A DNA stretch of 50,701 nt from Balnearium lithotrophicum (GCF_900182585.1 NZ_FXTM01000014.1:1-50701); one strand, 5' to 3'; numbered from the stretch's first letter, positions 8,828 through 17,150 are shown. Notes: generated by a model from the letters alone, not told the origin. Made by a program: numbers and translations.

Positions 8828-8856
8828 TTGAGAAGGTTTCTGATTTTAAGTATAAA
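8828..8856 (+). promoter_or_regulatory. Sigma70-type promoter for the SurA_N-yicC-gmk-rpoZ-pyrK operon
   Basis: TTGAGA at 8828-8833, a 17-bp spacer and TATAAA at 8851-8856. The predicted start is near 8863, 25 bases before the ATG at 8888, with GGAGGA as ribosome-binding site at 8879-8884. Confidence 0.6.
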
Positions 8857-8887
8857 TCACTGTTACCGAATTTCAACCGGAGGAAGT

Positions 8888-10198
8888 ATGCTTTCAAAAA
8901 TAAGGAAAAACCTCAGGGCCTTCAGCCTGCCACTATGGATAGTTGCTGCCTCCTTTGTAGGAACGATTTTTCTGGTCTGGGGAAGGGGCTCCGTTTTGGG
9001 ACCATCTGGAACAGAAGTTGCTACTGTAAATGGAGAGGGAATAAGCTTGGTTGAGTTTAACAGGGAGTATTCGAACATTATAAATGATTTGAGGACAAAG
9101 TTTGGGGAAAACTACAGGAAGTTTATAAAGAACGATGAGATAAAACAGGCAGCTCTTCGCAGGTTGGTTGTGAGGAAGCTTTTACTTCAAACTGCAAAGG
9201 ACGAAGGTATACAGGTCAGCGACTGGGCTGTCGCAAGGGCAATTGAGGAGATTCCGGCATTTCAGGACAACGGAACGTTTTCAATCAAACTCTACAGGTC
9301 CTTTTTAAGGGCGCGCCACATGACGCCCAAGTCCTTTGAGAACATCGTAAGGGAAGATTTGCTTATAAACAAGGTTCTCTCCGTTGTCAACAACTCACCC
9401 TCCGTTACCGAATTTGAACTAAAGAAGCTCTACACCTCATTTTTTGGAAAGAGGAAGTTCAAGTACAAGCTCTTTCCCCTAAAGGACTTCAACGTTTCCG
9501 TTTCAGACAAGGAGATAGAGGAGTACTATAAGAAGAACAGGGAAGAGTTTTCTAAGGAGGGAGAGGTTTCAAACTTTGTTCTAACCTTTCCAAAGACGGC
9601 TGAAGGGGAGAAGGAGGCTCAGAAGGCCTTTGAGATTGCAAGAAGCGGGAAGTTTTCACAACTGTTCAATTTCAATCCAAAACCTCTTAAGGATAAAAAT
9701 TTAGAAAAGGAGCTCCAGAAAAAACCGTTCATTTTTAAGAGCTCCGATAGAGAACTCCTGTTGGCATTTAAGTACAAAAAGAAAGAGTATAGGCCGCTAT
9801 CAGAGGTTAAAAATGAGATAGAGGCCGTCTTAAAAACGGAGAAAGCTCTGAAGGAGGCAGAAAGGGCTGCCAAGAGTTATAAGGGAGAACTTCCTAATGA
9901 GACGGAATTCTTAGACAGGGCTGAATTTGTTAAGAAGTTCAAGCCATTGGAAATTCCAGAGGGGCTCTACTCCTCTCCAGTGGGAGTTAGGAAAATAGTG
10001 AGGCTTGAGAATGGATTTGGCATCTTCTCCCCTGAAACAGATTTAAAGGTGAATAAGTTTGATAAAGAGAAGATGGAAAAGCTCAAGGAGTTTATCATCG
10101 CGCAGAAGAGAGAAACAAACTACCAGAACTTTGTAAACCTTTTACTTCAAAGGGCAACAGTAAAGATAAATGAGAAGCTCTTCAGGAGTATTAAATGA
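8888..10198 (+). CDS. SurA N-terminal domain (PpiD-like) periplasmic chaperone
   Basis: Inner-membrane-anchored chaperone of the SurA_N/PpiD type. From the ATG at 8888 (GGAGGA just upstream) it has a short cytoplasmic tail MLSKIRKNLRAF, one membrane helix at about residues 15-33, then the SurA_N fold with VATVNGEGISLVEFNREY and QAALRRLVVRKLLLQ. At 436 residues it is shorter than PpiD (about 620). I see no clear parvulin active-site pattern in the middle region, so it may be a chaperone without isomerase activity. An in-frame upstream extension to 8690 overlaps the opposite gene and was rejected. Confidence 0.75.
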   Translation: MLSKIRKNLRAFSLPLWIVAASFVGTIFLVWGRGSVLGPSGTEVATVNGEGISLVEFNREYSNIINDLRTKFGENYRKFIKNDEIKQAALRRLVVRKLLLQTAKDEGIQVSDWAVARAIEEIPAFQDNGTFSIKLYRSFLRARHMTPKSFENIVREDLLINKVLSVVNNSPSVTEFELKKLYTSFFGKRKFKYKLFPLKDFNVSVSDKEIEEYYKKNREEFSKEGEVSNFVLTFPKTAEGEKEAQKAFEIARSGKFSQLFNFNPKPLKDKNLEKELQKKPFIFKSSDRELLLAFKYKKKEYRPLSEVKNEIEAVLKTEKALKEAERAAKSYKGELPNETEFLDRAEFVKKFKPLEIPEGLYSSPVGVRKIVRLENGFGIFSPETDLKVNKFDKEKMEKLKEFIIAQKRETNYQNFVNLLLQRATVKINEKLFRSIK

Positions 10199-11076
10199 AA
10201 AGTATGACAGGATACGGAAAGGGAATTTCTGAAAACAGCTTTGCAAGGATAACTGCAGAAGTTAGGAGTCTAAACAGTAAAGCTTTGAGAGTTAGATTTT
10301 CAATGGGGAAGGTCTTCAACCCGTTTTTGAACGACCTGAACTCACTGATTTCTAAATATGTAAAGAGGGGTGATTTAGAACTTTCAATTCACTACGTCCT
10401 TTCCCCTAACGTTGAGGTTCCGATTTCCGTTAACTACTCAGAGGCAGTTAACCTTGTAAGAGAGATTAAAAAAATTTCATCACTGTCAGGAGAGGAAATT
10501 TCGGTTTCACTGAGGGATTTATCCCTAATATCTGATATTTTCCAGAGAGAGGAACTTGATTCCGAAATCTTCAGAGAGCCCCTCTTTGAGGCAGTTGAGG
10601 AGGCACTGTTATCACTGGATGAGTCGAGGAAGAGGGAGGGAGAAAAGTTAAAGTCGTACTTTTTGGAAAAGCTGAAAGTGATAGAGGATGAAGTTAGGGG
10701 AATTGAGGAAATGGTTTCTCAGTTGGAGGAGCTCCTGTTCAAAAAACTCAAGGAAAGGGTTAGAAAGCTCCTTTCCGGTGAGGAGCTCCCCGAGGAGTTT
10801 GAAAGGAGGATAGAGCTTGAAGTTGCTCTCCTTGCTGAAAAGCAGGACATTTCAGAGGAGGTTTCAAGGTTAAAGGTTCACATAGATAGGTTTAGAGAGC
10901 TCTTAAATCTTGAAAGTGAACCTGTAGGAAAGACTTTGGACTTTCTCTGTCAGGAGATGCACAGGGAGATAAATACGCTGGGAAGTAAGTTGAAGGAGAT
11001 TGACGTTACAGAACCTGTTTTAAAGATTAAGACCGAAATTGCGAGGATAAAGGAGCAGGTTCAGAATGTCGAATGA
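10195..11076 (+). CDS. yicC: YicC family protein (endoribonuclease-type)
   Basis: A 293-residue YicC/YloC-family protein. The N-terminus MKSMTGYGKG and the C-terminal segment LDFLCQEMHREINTLGSK are family signatures. YicC members have been linked to endoribonuclease activity and small-RNA turnover. It overlaps the preceding stop by four bases and runs into gmk, an arrangement (yicC-gmk-rpoZ) conserved in many bacteria. Confidence 0.92.
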   Translation: MKSMTGYGKGISENSFARITAEVRSLNSKALRVRFSMGKVFNPFLNDLNSLISKYVKRGDLELSIHYVLSPNVEVPISVNYSEAVNLVREIKKISSLSGEEISVSLRDLSLISDIFQREELDSEIFREPLFEAVEEALLSLDESRKREGEKLKSYFLEKLKVIEDEVRGIEEMVSQLEELLFKKLKERVRKLLSGEELPEEFERRIELEVALLAEKQDISEEVSRLKVHIDRFRELLNLESEPVGKTLDFLCQEMHREINTLGSKLKEIDVTEPVLKIKTEIARIKEQVQNVE

Positions 11077-11719
11077 GTTAAAGGGACTCTTAGTAGTTAT
11101 CTCCGCTCCCTCTGGAACGGGAAAGACGACTCTGACGCACATGCTGTTAAAGGAATTTCCGAATATGGAATTTTCTGTCTCCTATACTACCCGTCCTCCA
11201 AGGCCTGGAGAGGTAAATGGAAAGGACTACTACTTTGTTGATAGGGAAACGTTTGAAAGGATGGTTGAGGAGGGGGACTTTTTGGAGTGGGCTGAGGTTT
11301 ACGGGAACCTTTACGGTACCTCAAAGAGTCAGGTTTTAAAGGCCTTAAACGAGGGTAAGGACATTATCCTTGACATAGATACTCAGGGAGCCCTTCAGGT
11401 AAAGAAGAACTTCCCTGAGGCGGTTTTAATCTTTGTTCTACCTCCGTCACTTTCAGAACTTGAGAGGAGGTTGAGAAGGAGGGGAACTGACGACGAGGAA
11501 ACAATTGAGAGGAGGTTAAAAGTAGCAAGGGAGGAAATAAAGAGAGCTCCCCTCTACGATTACATAGTCGTTAACGACGTTTTGGAAGTTGCCTTTGAGA
11601 ATTTGAAGTCTATCATTAGGGCTGAAAAGTGCAAAACAGAAAGGTTAGCTGAACAGTTTGAAAAGGTGGTAAAGGACCCTGAAATTGTTACTCTTTTAAA
11701 AGGAGGTAGAAATGAGTAA
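11066..11719 (+). CDS. gmk: Guanylate kinase
   Basis: Phosphorylates GMP to GDP. The P-loop SAPSGTGKTT lies at about residues 13-22, with the GMP-binding segment SYTTRPPRPGEVNGKDYYFV and the lid region RRLRRRGTDDEETIERRL. At 217 residues it has normal length. It overlaps yicC by 11 bases and rpoZ by eight. Confidence 0.96.
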   Translation: MSNELKGLLVVISAPSGTGKTTLTHMLLKEFPNMEFSVSYTTRPPRPGEVNGKDYYFVDRETFERMVEEGDFLEWAEVYGNLYGTSKSQVLKALNEGKDIILDIDTQGALQVKKNFPEAVLIFVLPPSLSELERRLRRRGTDDEETIERRLKVAREEIKRAPLYDYIVVNDVLEVAFENLKSIIRAEKCKTERLAEQFEKVVKDPEIVTLLKGGRNE

Positions 11720-11921
11720 GAGAATCCCTTTAGAACCTGTAATAGAAAAGGTAGGAAACTTCTATGAAACGGTTCACGTTGCCGCTAAGAGAGCAAGGCA
11801 CCTCTACACGATTGACCCTTATACCTTTGGTAAGGACGAAAGGGGAGAGGAGCACAAGAAGACAATAATTGCCCTCTACGAAATAATGGAAGGTAAAGTC
11901 TGTCCTAAGAGAGAGGTTTAA
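11712..11921 (+). CDS. rpoZ: RNA polymerase omega subunit
   Basis: A 69-residue omega subunit, which assists assembly of the beta-prime subunit. KVGNFYETVHVAAKRARHL matches the conserved omega core, where the family has R-x-x-L-V-x-x-A-A-x-R-A-R-Q. GGAGGT lies at 11701-11706, and the ATG overlaps the gmk stop region. Position after gmk is the classic context. Confidence 0.9.
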   Translation: MSKRIPLEPVIEKVGNFYETVHVAAKRARHLYTIDPYTFGKDERGEEHKKTIIALYEIMEGKVCPKREV

Positions 11922-12664
11922 TGGAAGTTTTAGAAAATCGCCACGTAACCGGACGGGACTACATTTTAACAGTTAGAGTTCCCTTAGGTACGATTGAGAG
12001 GATAAAGCCCGGTCAGTTTGGAATGGTTCAGGTGAGGAGCTCCCTCCAGTTTGACCCCCTCTTAAGGCGTCCCCTTGGAATATTTAACGTTGAAGGGGAT
12101 AGAGTTTCCTTTCTCTACAGGGTTTACGGTAGGGGGACAGAGCTCCTAACGAAGGTTTCACCGGGAGAGGAAGTTGAAATCCTAATGCCCCTTGGTAATT
12201 CAATTCCCGAAAACTACGATAGGTACCTGTTCATAGCAGGGGGAATAGGAATAGGAGGGCTCTTTTTGGCTTCAAGGTGGTTTAAGGAGAGGGGAAAGGA
12301 GGTTGTTTTTGTATATGGGGAGAGGAGTTCTGAAAACTTGTCCGGTATTGAGTTTTTAAGAAAGTACGGTATTAACTCTGTTGTTTACACGGAGGACGGC
12401 TCCTTTGGGAAGAAGGGACTTGTTACATCGGAACTTCAAAGCTACGAAGACTTTGTCTGGATTGCCTGCGGACCAACACCTATGATGAAGGCCGTTAAGG
12501 AGTTAGCAAAGGAATTGAACGTTGAGTGTTACCTATCCCTTGACAGGAGAATGGCCTGTGGTGTTGGAGCATGCTTAGGCTGTACAGTTAAGACGGTAAA
12601 CGGCTACAAGCGCTGCTGTGTAGAGGGACCTGTATTCAAAGCTGATGAAGTAATTTTTGACTAA
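11921..12664 (+). CDS. pyrK: Dihydroorotate dehydrogenase electron-transfer subunit
   Basis: FAD and [2Fe-2S] subunit that lets the class 1B dihydroorotate dehydrogenase (PyrD) use NAD in pyrimidine synthesis. RRPLGIF is the flavin-binding motif and GGIGIGGLFLA the nucleotide-binding loop. ACGVGACLGC with the later CCVEGPVF supplies the four iron-sulfur cysteines. At 247 residues the length is normal. Its start overlaps the rpoZ stop. No pyrD gene is in the window, so it must lie elsewhere. Confidence 0.88.
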   Translation: MEVLENRHVTGRDYILTVRVPLGTIERIKPGQFGMVQVRSSLQFDPLLRRPLGIFNVEGDRVSFLYRVYGRGTELLTKVSPGEEVEILMPLGNSIPENYDRYLFIAGGIGIGGLFLASRWFKERGKEVVFVYGERSSENLSGIEFLRKYGINSVVYTEDGSFGKKGLVTSELQSYEDFVWIACGPTPMMKAVKELAKELNVECYLSLDRRMACGVGACLGCTVKTVNGYKRCCVEGPVFKADEVIFD

Positions 12665-12678
12665 TTGAAAAATTTTGC

Positions 12679-12690
12679 TAATTGCAATTA
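12679..12690. promoter_or_regulatory. Perfect 12-bp palindrome in the pyrK/iron-sulfur gene spacer
   Basis: TAATTGCAATTA is a perfect palindrome in the 67-bp AT-rich spacer before the gene at 12732. It overlaps a possible promoter (TTGAAA at 12665-12670, 17 bp, TTAATT). It could be a repressor or activator site, but AT-rich palindromes arise by chance, so support is modest. Confidence 0.3.
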
Positions 12691-12731
12691 ATTTCCTAAA
12701 TTAAATTTTACTATTACTTTAGGGAAACCTA

Positions 12732-13961
12732 ATGGAAGAAAAGAAGATTTTAGGTATAAGTGACGAACTTGTAGAAAAGTGTGTTAGATGTGGTTCGTGC
12801 CGTCAGGTCTGTCCGGTCTTTAACGTTACCCACGAGGAACCCTCCGTTGCAAGGGGAAAGATATTTTTAGCCAATTTAATAAACAAAGGAAAGGCAGAGC
12901 TCAACAGAGAAGCTGCCCACTTTTTCAACCTCTGTACCACCTGTTTAAGGTGTGCAGAGATATGTCCCGTTATGGTTGACTATGAAAAAATCATCATCTC
13001 AGCGAGGGCAAGGGCTGTTGAAAAGTTTGGACTGCCACCTGAAAAGTCGGCAGCTGTAAAGCTCTTTTCAAACAGGAAACTGTTGGAAGTTACGACTAAA
13101 CTGTCATCTCCTTTAACAAAGCTCTTTACAAAAAAATCAAAAAGTCCTCAAAACAGACTTTTGCCTGTGAATGTACCCAAATTGGGAAAGGTTCTCCTTC
13201 CAGAGCCTTCGTCTAAACCCTTCAACAGTGAAGATAGGCTATTCCCAGCAAAGGGAAAGGGGAAGGGAAAGGTTATCTTCTTTACAGGGTGTATGTTTAA
13301 CAACTTCTACACTCAAACGGCAAATAACGTTGTTAAGGTTTTAAATGCCCTTGGTTATACAGTTTTTGTTCCGAAGGAGCAGTTTTGTTGTGGAGCTCCG
13401 GCCTTCTTCTCGGGAGATTTAAAGACGTTTGAAGAGTTGAAGGAAAGGAACTTAGAGGGCTGGGGAGGAGAAAAGGCCGATTTCATTGTTTCTGCCTGTG
13501 CAACCTGTGGACACATTTTAAAAAAGGAGTACGGTGAGGTTTCCATACCTGTTAAGGAGCTTATAGAGGTTCTCTACGAGAGTTTAGAGGAAATTGGAAA
13601 GTGGAAACTTCCCCAAAAAGTGACGGTTACGTGGCACCATCCCTGTCACATAGTCAGGGGCCAGAAAATTCCCCGTCACTATCCCTTAGATGTTTTAAGG
13701 GTTGTTCAGAACTTGGAGTTTATCGACATGCCTGAGGCCGATAACTGCTGTGGGATGGGAGGTTCCTTTAAACTCTCCCACCCTGAAATATCAAGAGAGA
13801 TACAGATTAAAAAGGCAAAAAATATAGAGTCAACAAGAGCCGAGATGGTCCTTACAGAGTGTCCCGGCTGTGTTATGAACATTGCAGAGGGGCTGGAGAG
13901 AATAAACTCACCCCAAAAATCGCTCCACATAGCTGACATTTTAGTAATGGCTCTTGAGTAG
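12732..13961 (+). CDS. Two-[4Fe-4S] iron-sulfur oxidoreductase subunit (GlcF/HdrD-like)
   Basis: Electron-transfer subunit of the family that includes GlcF, LutA and HdrD. The N-terminal part has two ferredoxin motifs, CVRCGSCRQVCP and CTTCLRCAEICP. The C-terminal half carries two cysteine-rich CCG domains, seen as CCGAPAFFSGD and CCGMGGSFKLSHPE. It is 409 residues, close to GlcF. No FAD-linked oxidase (GlcD-like) partner is adjacent, so the substrate is not known. Glycolate or lactate oxidation, or another menaquinone/thiol-linked role, are all possible. Confidence 0.8.
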   Translation: MEEKKILGISDELVEKCVRCGSCRQVCPVFNVTHEEPSVARGKIFLANLINKGKAELNREAAHFFNLCTTCLRCAEICPVMVDYEKIIISARARAVEKFGLPPEKSAAVKLFSNRKLLEVTTKLSSPLTKLFTKKSKSPQNRLLPVNVPKLGKVLLPEPSSKPFNSEDRLFPAKGKGKGKVIFFTGCMFNNFYTQTANNVVKVLNALGYTVFVPKEQFCCGAPAFFSGDLKTFEELKERNLEGWGGEKADFIVSACATCGHILKKEYGEVSIPVKELIEVLYESLEEIGKWKLPQKVTVTWHHPCHIVRGQKIPRHYPLDVLRVVQNLEFIDMPEADNCCGMGGSFKLSHPEISREIQIKKAKNIESTRAEMVLTECPGCVMNIAEGLERINSPQKSLHIADILVMALE

Positions 13962-14080
13962 CTCAGGTTCTAAGTTATTTTTAGAGTTTTTCTATGAAAT
14001 AGCAGAGAAACTACTTGTAACACCATAACTAAACCTAAAAAACGTATAATTTCCCCCCAAATCTTAGAAAGGAGACTAAG

Positions 14081-14734
14081 ATGCCAAAGATAGTACTTGT
14101 CAGGCATGGAAAGACCGTATGGAATGCAGAAGGTAGGTATCAAGGGAAGTACGATATCCCTCTGAACGAGGAAGGAAAAGAGCAGGCCAAGAAGGTTGGA
14201 GAGGCGCTAAAGGATTTCCCAGTAAAAGCAGTTTACTCAAGTCCCCTTTCAAGGTGTGTTGATACTGCAAAGGAGATAGCAAAGCACCACAATTTAGAGG
14301 TTATTAAGAAAGAGGGATTTAAAGAGATAGACCACGGTGAATGGGAAGGAATGCTTGCAGAGGAAGTTGAAAAGAAGTATCCGGAGCTCCTCAAACTTTG
14401 GAGGGAAAAGCCAGCAGAAGTAAAAATGCCAGGTGAAACGGGAGAGACTTTACAGGACGTCTACAATAGGGCTGTAAAAGCTTTTGAGGAAGTAGTTTCG
14501 AAGTACTCCGATGAAGATTTGATTGTTATTGTAGGACACGATGCAACGAACAAGGTTCTTATGTGTTACCTCCTTGGAACGGATTTGAACAAATTCTGGG
14601 CTTTTAAACAGGCAAACTGTGGAATTACAGTTATCGACTACAATCCTAGAACAAAACAAGTAATTATCCACGTTTCAAATGCAACGGGACACTTAGGCAA
14701 GGAAATAGACTTTGAGGTTCAGAAGTCCCTTTGA
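14081..14734 (+). CDS. Histidine phosphatase (phosphoglycerate-mutase-like)
   Basis: Member of the histidine phosphatase superfamily. LVRHGKTVWNAEGRYQG near the N-terminus holds the catalytic RHG histidine, and GHDATNKVLMCYLLG holds the second catalytic histidine. At 217 residues it resembles cofactor-dependent mutase-like phosphatases such as GpmB, CobC or PspA/PhoE types. Which substrate it uses cannot be decided; its proven phosphoserine-phosphatase relatives in Hydrogenobacter make that one option. A TATAAT lies at 14045-14050 and AAAGGAG precedes the ATG. It is coupled to sfsA. Confidence 0.85.
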   Translation: MPKIVLVRHGKTVWNAEGRYQGKYDIPLNEEGKEQAKKVGEALKDFPVKAVYSSPLSRCVDTAKEIAKHHNLEVIKKEGFKEIDHGEWEGMLAEEVEKKYPELLKLWREKPAEVKMPGETGETLQDVYNRAVKAFEEVVSKYSDEDLIVIVGHDATNKVLMCYLLGTDLNKFWAFKQANCGITVIDYNPRTKQVIIHVSNATGHLGKEIDFEVQKSL

Positions 14735-15432
14735 TGGTTCTACTCAACGTTAAGGAATTTTTAGGTGAATTTACTTTTGGTCAGTTTTTAGAGAGGGAAA
14801 ATCGCTTTGTATGTAGAGTTTTAGTAAAAAACAAGGAGAAGAAAGCACACCTTTCAGATACAGGTAGATTAAGGGAGCTCCTTAAAAGGGGAGCTCCCGT
14901 TGTTCTCTCTCCAAATCCCAAAGGGAAACTTGACTATAAGGTCGTTTCTATAGGGAACGAAGGAGAGTGGATTTTCCTGAATCCATCCCTTCACTCAAGG
15001 ATAGCTGAAAGGTTGATAAAAGAGGGATTCATAGGAACTCTTCCTAAATCGATAAGGAGAGAAGTAACTGTTGGAAAGAGTAGAATAGACTTTCTGATTG
15101 ACGAAAGCTTTTATGTAGAAGTCAAAGGGTGTAACCTTGTAGAGGAAGAAGTTTGTCTATTTCCAGATGCACCAACGTTAAGAGGAAAAAAACACCTATT
15201 GGAATTAATAAGACTCAAGGAAAAGGGATTTAGGACGGGAGTTCTATTTTTAGCCTTTAGAGAGTGCAACTGCTTTTCACCTAACCAGAGAACAGATTGG
15301 GCATTTTGCAACACTTTTAAAAGAGCCCTCTCTTCAGGGGTTGAGTTTTTTGGATTCAAACTGGGATTTTGTCCTGAAAGTGGAGACATTACTGTAAAAG
15401 GCAGACTCAAGATTTGTAGAGGAGTTTTATGA
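14734..15432 (+). CDS. sfsA: SfsA DNA/RNA nuclease family protein
   Basis: A 232-residue SfsA-family protein, named for sugar-fermentation stimulation and now regarded as a nuclease-like fold. Visible motifs are RFVCRVLV, HLSDTGRLRELL, SRIDFLI and YVEVKGCNL, with FPDAPTLRGKKHLLEL. The E-V-K triad in YVEVKG is the PD-(D/E)xK-type catalytic part. The ATG at 14734 overlaps the previous stop (TGATG). It is the last host gene before the prophage attachment site. Confidence 0.9.
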   Translation: MVLLNVKEFLGEFTFGQFLERENRFVCRVLVKNKEKKAHLSDTGRLRELLKRGAPVVLSPNPKGKLDYKVVSIGNEGEWIFLNPSLHSRIAERLIKEGFIGTLPKSIRREVTVGKSRIDFLIDESFYVEVKGCNLVEEEVCLFPDAPTLRGKKHLLELIRLKEKGFRTGVLFLAFRECNCFSPNQRTDWAFCNTFKRALSSGVEFFGFKLGFCPESGDITVKGRLKICRGVL

Positions 15433-15443
15433 AAGATTAAAAA

Positions 15444-15498
15444 TGGTGCCCGGGGCGGGAATCGAACCCGCACGGGCTTGCGCCCAAGGGATTTTGAG
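15444..15498 (-). other. attL: 3' fragment of tRNA-Leu(CAA)
   Basis: Read on the minus strand this is the 3' 55 nt of a tRNA ending in CCA at 15444. The acceptor strand CCCGGGC plus A, the T arm (stem GCGGG/CCCGC with loop TTCGATT), a long variable arm (TGGGC-GCAA-GCCCG) and the 3' half of an anticodon arm with loop CTCAAAA can all be seen. The long variable arm and CAA anticodon (15494-15496) identify tRNA-Leu. Beyond the anticodon loop the expected 5' stem is absent, so this is a fragment. Its place between a host gene and the integrase marks it as the left attachment site. The full tRNA should sit at the right end, outside the window. Confidence 0.85.
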
Positions 15499-15568
15499 TT
15501 ACTTGTCTATTGCTGATTTTCAAGGCCTTGAAATGCTACTGAGTGCAAATTGGGTGCAAAAGTGTATT
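15499..15568. promoter_or_regulatory. Probable integrase arm-binding region next to attL
   Basis: The 70 bp between the tRNA fragment and int hold a perfect 16-bp palindrome, TTTCAAGGCCTTGAAA (15518-15533). They also hold a direct repeat GTGCAAA at 15543-15549 and 15554-15560, spaced 11 bp (one helical turn). Such short repeats beside a core site are typical of arm-type sites for tyrosine integrases or bending/Xis proteins. Binding is inferred. Confidence 0.4.
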
Positions 15569-16561
15569 TCAGAGGGGTAGTTTCTTGATAGCTTCCTGTA
15601 GGTGTTGAGGAGCTAAATGAGCGTAAATTTCAGTTGTTTTGTAGCTTGTATGCCCTAATAACTCTTGAACTGTTTTTAAATCAACCCCTGACATTACCAT
15701 TAGAGAGGCAAATGTATGCCTTAAATCATGAACTCTTAACTCTGGAAATCCTGCCTTCCTAAAGTATTCCTTTAGCCTGTGCTCTATGTGGTCTCGGCTG
15801 TAAGGAATAACCTTCCCAATTGCAGGATAACGTTTAAGGAGCTCCTTTCTGAGGTTAGGATGAATAGGTATAACTCTCGTTTGGAAGTTCTTTGACTTTC
15901 TAACGGTAATCAGGCCCCTCTCTAAGTCAACATCCTTCCAATATAGCCTTACGGCTTCTCCTATTCTCATACCGGTATAGATGAGGAAACGGAAGATGAA
16001 TAACCACTCCTCCCTGTCTATAACTTCCTCCACTTTAGCTATATCCTGAGGTAGGAGAAATCTTGGAGGCTTCTGCTGAACTTTAAGCTGTTTATATCCC
16101 TTCATAGGATTTTCTTTTATGTATTCCCACTCTACGGCCTTTGAGAGAGCCGATTTCAAGGTTCTAATGTGAACGTTAACGGTTACTTTGGAGAGGCCAC
16201 ATTCAAGAAGGTGATTAACGTATTCATCTACATTCCTTTTCGTTATCGCCGATAGATATAAATCTCCTACCACTTCTCTAAATCTGTTTAGAACGTGCCT
16301 TGCCTTAGTGAAGGTCTCCTCTGAGCGGTTATTTTTAGCCCAGTCTAAATATTCTTGAGTAAACTGAGACAGGGGGACTCTGATTCCCTCTTTAAGAACT
16401 ATCAATTTACCCTTCAGGTATTCTCTCTTTAGCTTGTTGTAAATCCTAATAGCCTCCGCCTTGTTACGGGTGCGGAGGCTCTTTTTCTTCCCTCTCTCAA
16501 ATTCTACATACCAGACGCCGTTTTCTCTCTGAAATAGCCTCATACTGATATTAAACTTCAT
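15569..16561 (-). CDS. int: Phage tyrosine integrase
   Basis: Site-specific recombinase for prophage integration and excision. The 330-residue protein has an N-terminal arm-binding region (about 1-60), a SAM-like core-binding domain (about 65-155) and the catalytic domain. Catalytic residues are visible: R199 (TGMRIGEA), H278 and R281 (HDLRHTFA), H304 (LGHTSYKTT) and the nucleophile Y313 (IYAH). All look intact. Its 3' end lies 70 bp from the tRNA-Leu fragment, as expected for an att-proximal integrase. Its start meets the stop of the small HTH gene upstream, a likely Xis. Confidence 0.95.
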   Translation of the reverse strand: MKFNISMRLFQRENGVWYVEFERGKKKSLRTRNKAEAIRIYNKLKREYLKGKLIVLKEGIRVPLSQFTQEYLDWAKNNRSEETFTKARHVLNRFREVVGDLYLSAITKRNVDEYVNHLLECGLSKVTVNVHIRTLKSALSKAVEWEYIKENPMKGYKQLKVQQKPPRFLLPQDIAKVEEVIDREEWLFIFRFLIYTGMRIGEAVRLYWKDVDLERGLITVRKSKNFQTRVIPIHPNLRKELLKRYPAIGKVIPYSRDHIEHRLKEYFRKAGFPELRVHDLRHTFASLMVMSGVDLKTVQELLGHTSYKTTEIYAHLAPQHLQEAIKKLPL

Positions 16562-16761
16562 TATTTGACCTCATGCAAGAGAAGTTCCTCTTTTAATGAA
16601 TCTTCTCCTAAGAAAGCGTCTATACTTTCCCTGTCCCAGAGCCACTTGTTGCCAATCTTTTTGGCTGAAATGAGACCTTCGAGATAACGCTTTTTGAGGG
16701 TTTTAAAACAAAGATTGCTGTATTTTTCAGCTTCTTTCGTAGTTAGCCAACGTTTTTTCAT
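16561..16761 (-). CDS. Small HTH protein, candidate excisionase
   Basis: A 66-residue protein with the pattern WLTTKEAEKYSNLCFKTLKKRYLEGLISAKKIGNKWLWDRE, split here only for description. It matches the winged-helix MerR/excisionase-like fold: T-x-x-E-A, then a turn, then a wing with K-I-G-N-K-W-L. It is immediately upstream of int with touching start and stop, the usual place for xis. The function is inferred from fold and position. A second HTH gene at 17304-17501 is an alternative candidate. Confidence 0.7.
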   Translation of the reverse strand: MKKRWLTTKEAEKYSNLCFKTLKKRYLEGLISAKKIGNKWLWDRESIDAFLGEDSLKEELLLHEVK

Positions 16762-16827
16762 TAGACAGCCTCCCTTTAAGGTTTTAGGGAAGCCGAACAG
16801 GGGGACGGGCGGGGAGAGAAAGAGGGA

Positions 16828-16932
16828 TTATCTTTTAGCTTCCTTCTTTTCAAACGGCCATGCAAGGTAGATGAAGAATAGGGCAAGAATAATAAACATT
16901 AAAGCAAAAGTTGCTAAAACTAAGTTTTCCAT
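16828..16932 (-). CDS. Single-pass membrane microprotein
   Basis: A 34-residue protein starting at the ATG 16930-16932, which overlaps the stop of the upstream gene (TAATG). Residues about 4-25 form one hydrophobic helix (LVLATFALMFIILALFFIYLAW), here described in full only by position, and the tail is basic (KKEAKR). Coupling to another small membrane-protein gene suggests a real coding unit. Function unknown. Being in the integration arm, it may affect host membrane or superinfection; that is speculation. Confidence 0.5.
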   Translation of the reverse strand: MENLVLATFALMFIILALFFIYLAWPFEKKEAKR

Positions 16933-17150
16933 TAATCCTCCAGTTCATTTACTTTCTTTTTATAAAGATACCCTGTAATTAGAACTGAGGCAAATAGCAC
17001 TATACTTGCAATCAGACCTGTAGCTACAAAATTGTCAAAACCCTTTTGAGATAAGCGGGTTATAGTTCCTGTTGCTACAAGAAGAAAAACAGTAAAAACC
17101 TTTCCAAATATGTCCTTGTAAAACTCAATCTCCTTCTCTATCCTGCTCAC
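16932..17150 (-). CDS. Small two-pass membrane protein
   Basis: A 72-residue protein with two hydrophobic helices at about 18-31 and 42-62, and charged ends (MSRIEKEIEFYKD and KKKVNELED). I do not recognise a family. It overlaps the RHH gene upstream by 26 bases and is coupled to the microprotein downstream. Two-helix phage proteins of this size include holins, but this one is far from lysis genes and in the integration arm, so I do not call it a holin. Confidence 0.6.
   Translation of the reverse strand: MSRIEKEIEFYKDIFGKVFTVFLLVATGTITRLSQKGFDNFVATGLIASIVLFASVLITGYLYKKKVNELED

Noticed and set aside
8690-8887. N-terminal extension of the SurA_N protein
   Set aside because: It overlaps the TPR gene on the other strand and lies upstream of a good promoter; the ATG at 8888 has a Shine-Dalgarno and gives a normal membrane anchor.
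15444-15530. A complete tRNA-Leu gene at the left attachment site
   Set aside because: Only the 3' half fits. The bases beyond the anticodon loop cannot form the anticodon stem, D arm or acceptor 5' strand.
16932-17150. A holin
   Set aside because: Two short membrane helices fit the size, but no lysis genes are near and the gene is in the integration operon.
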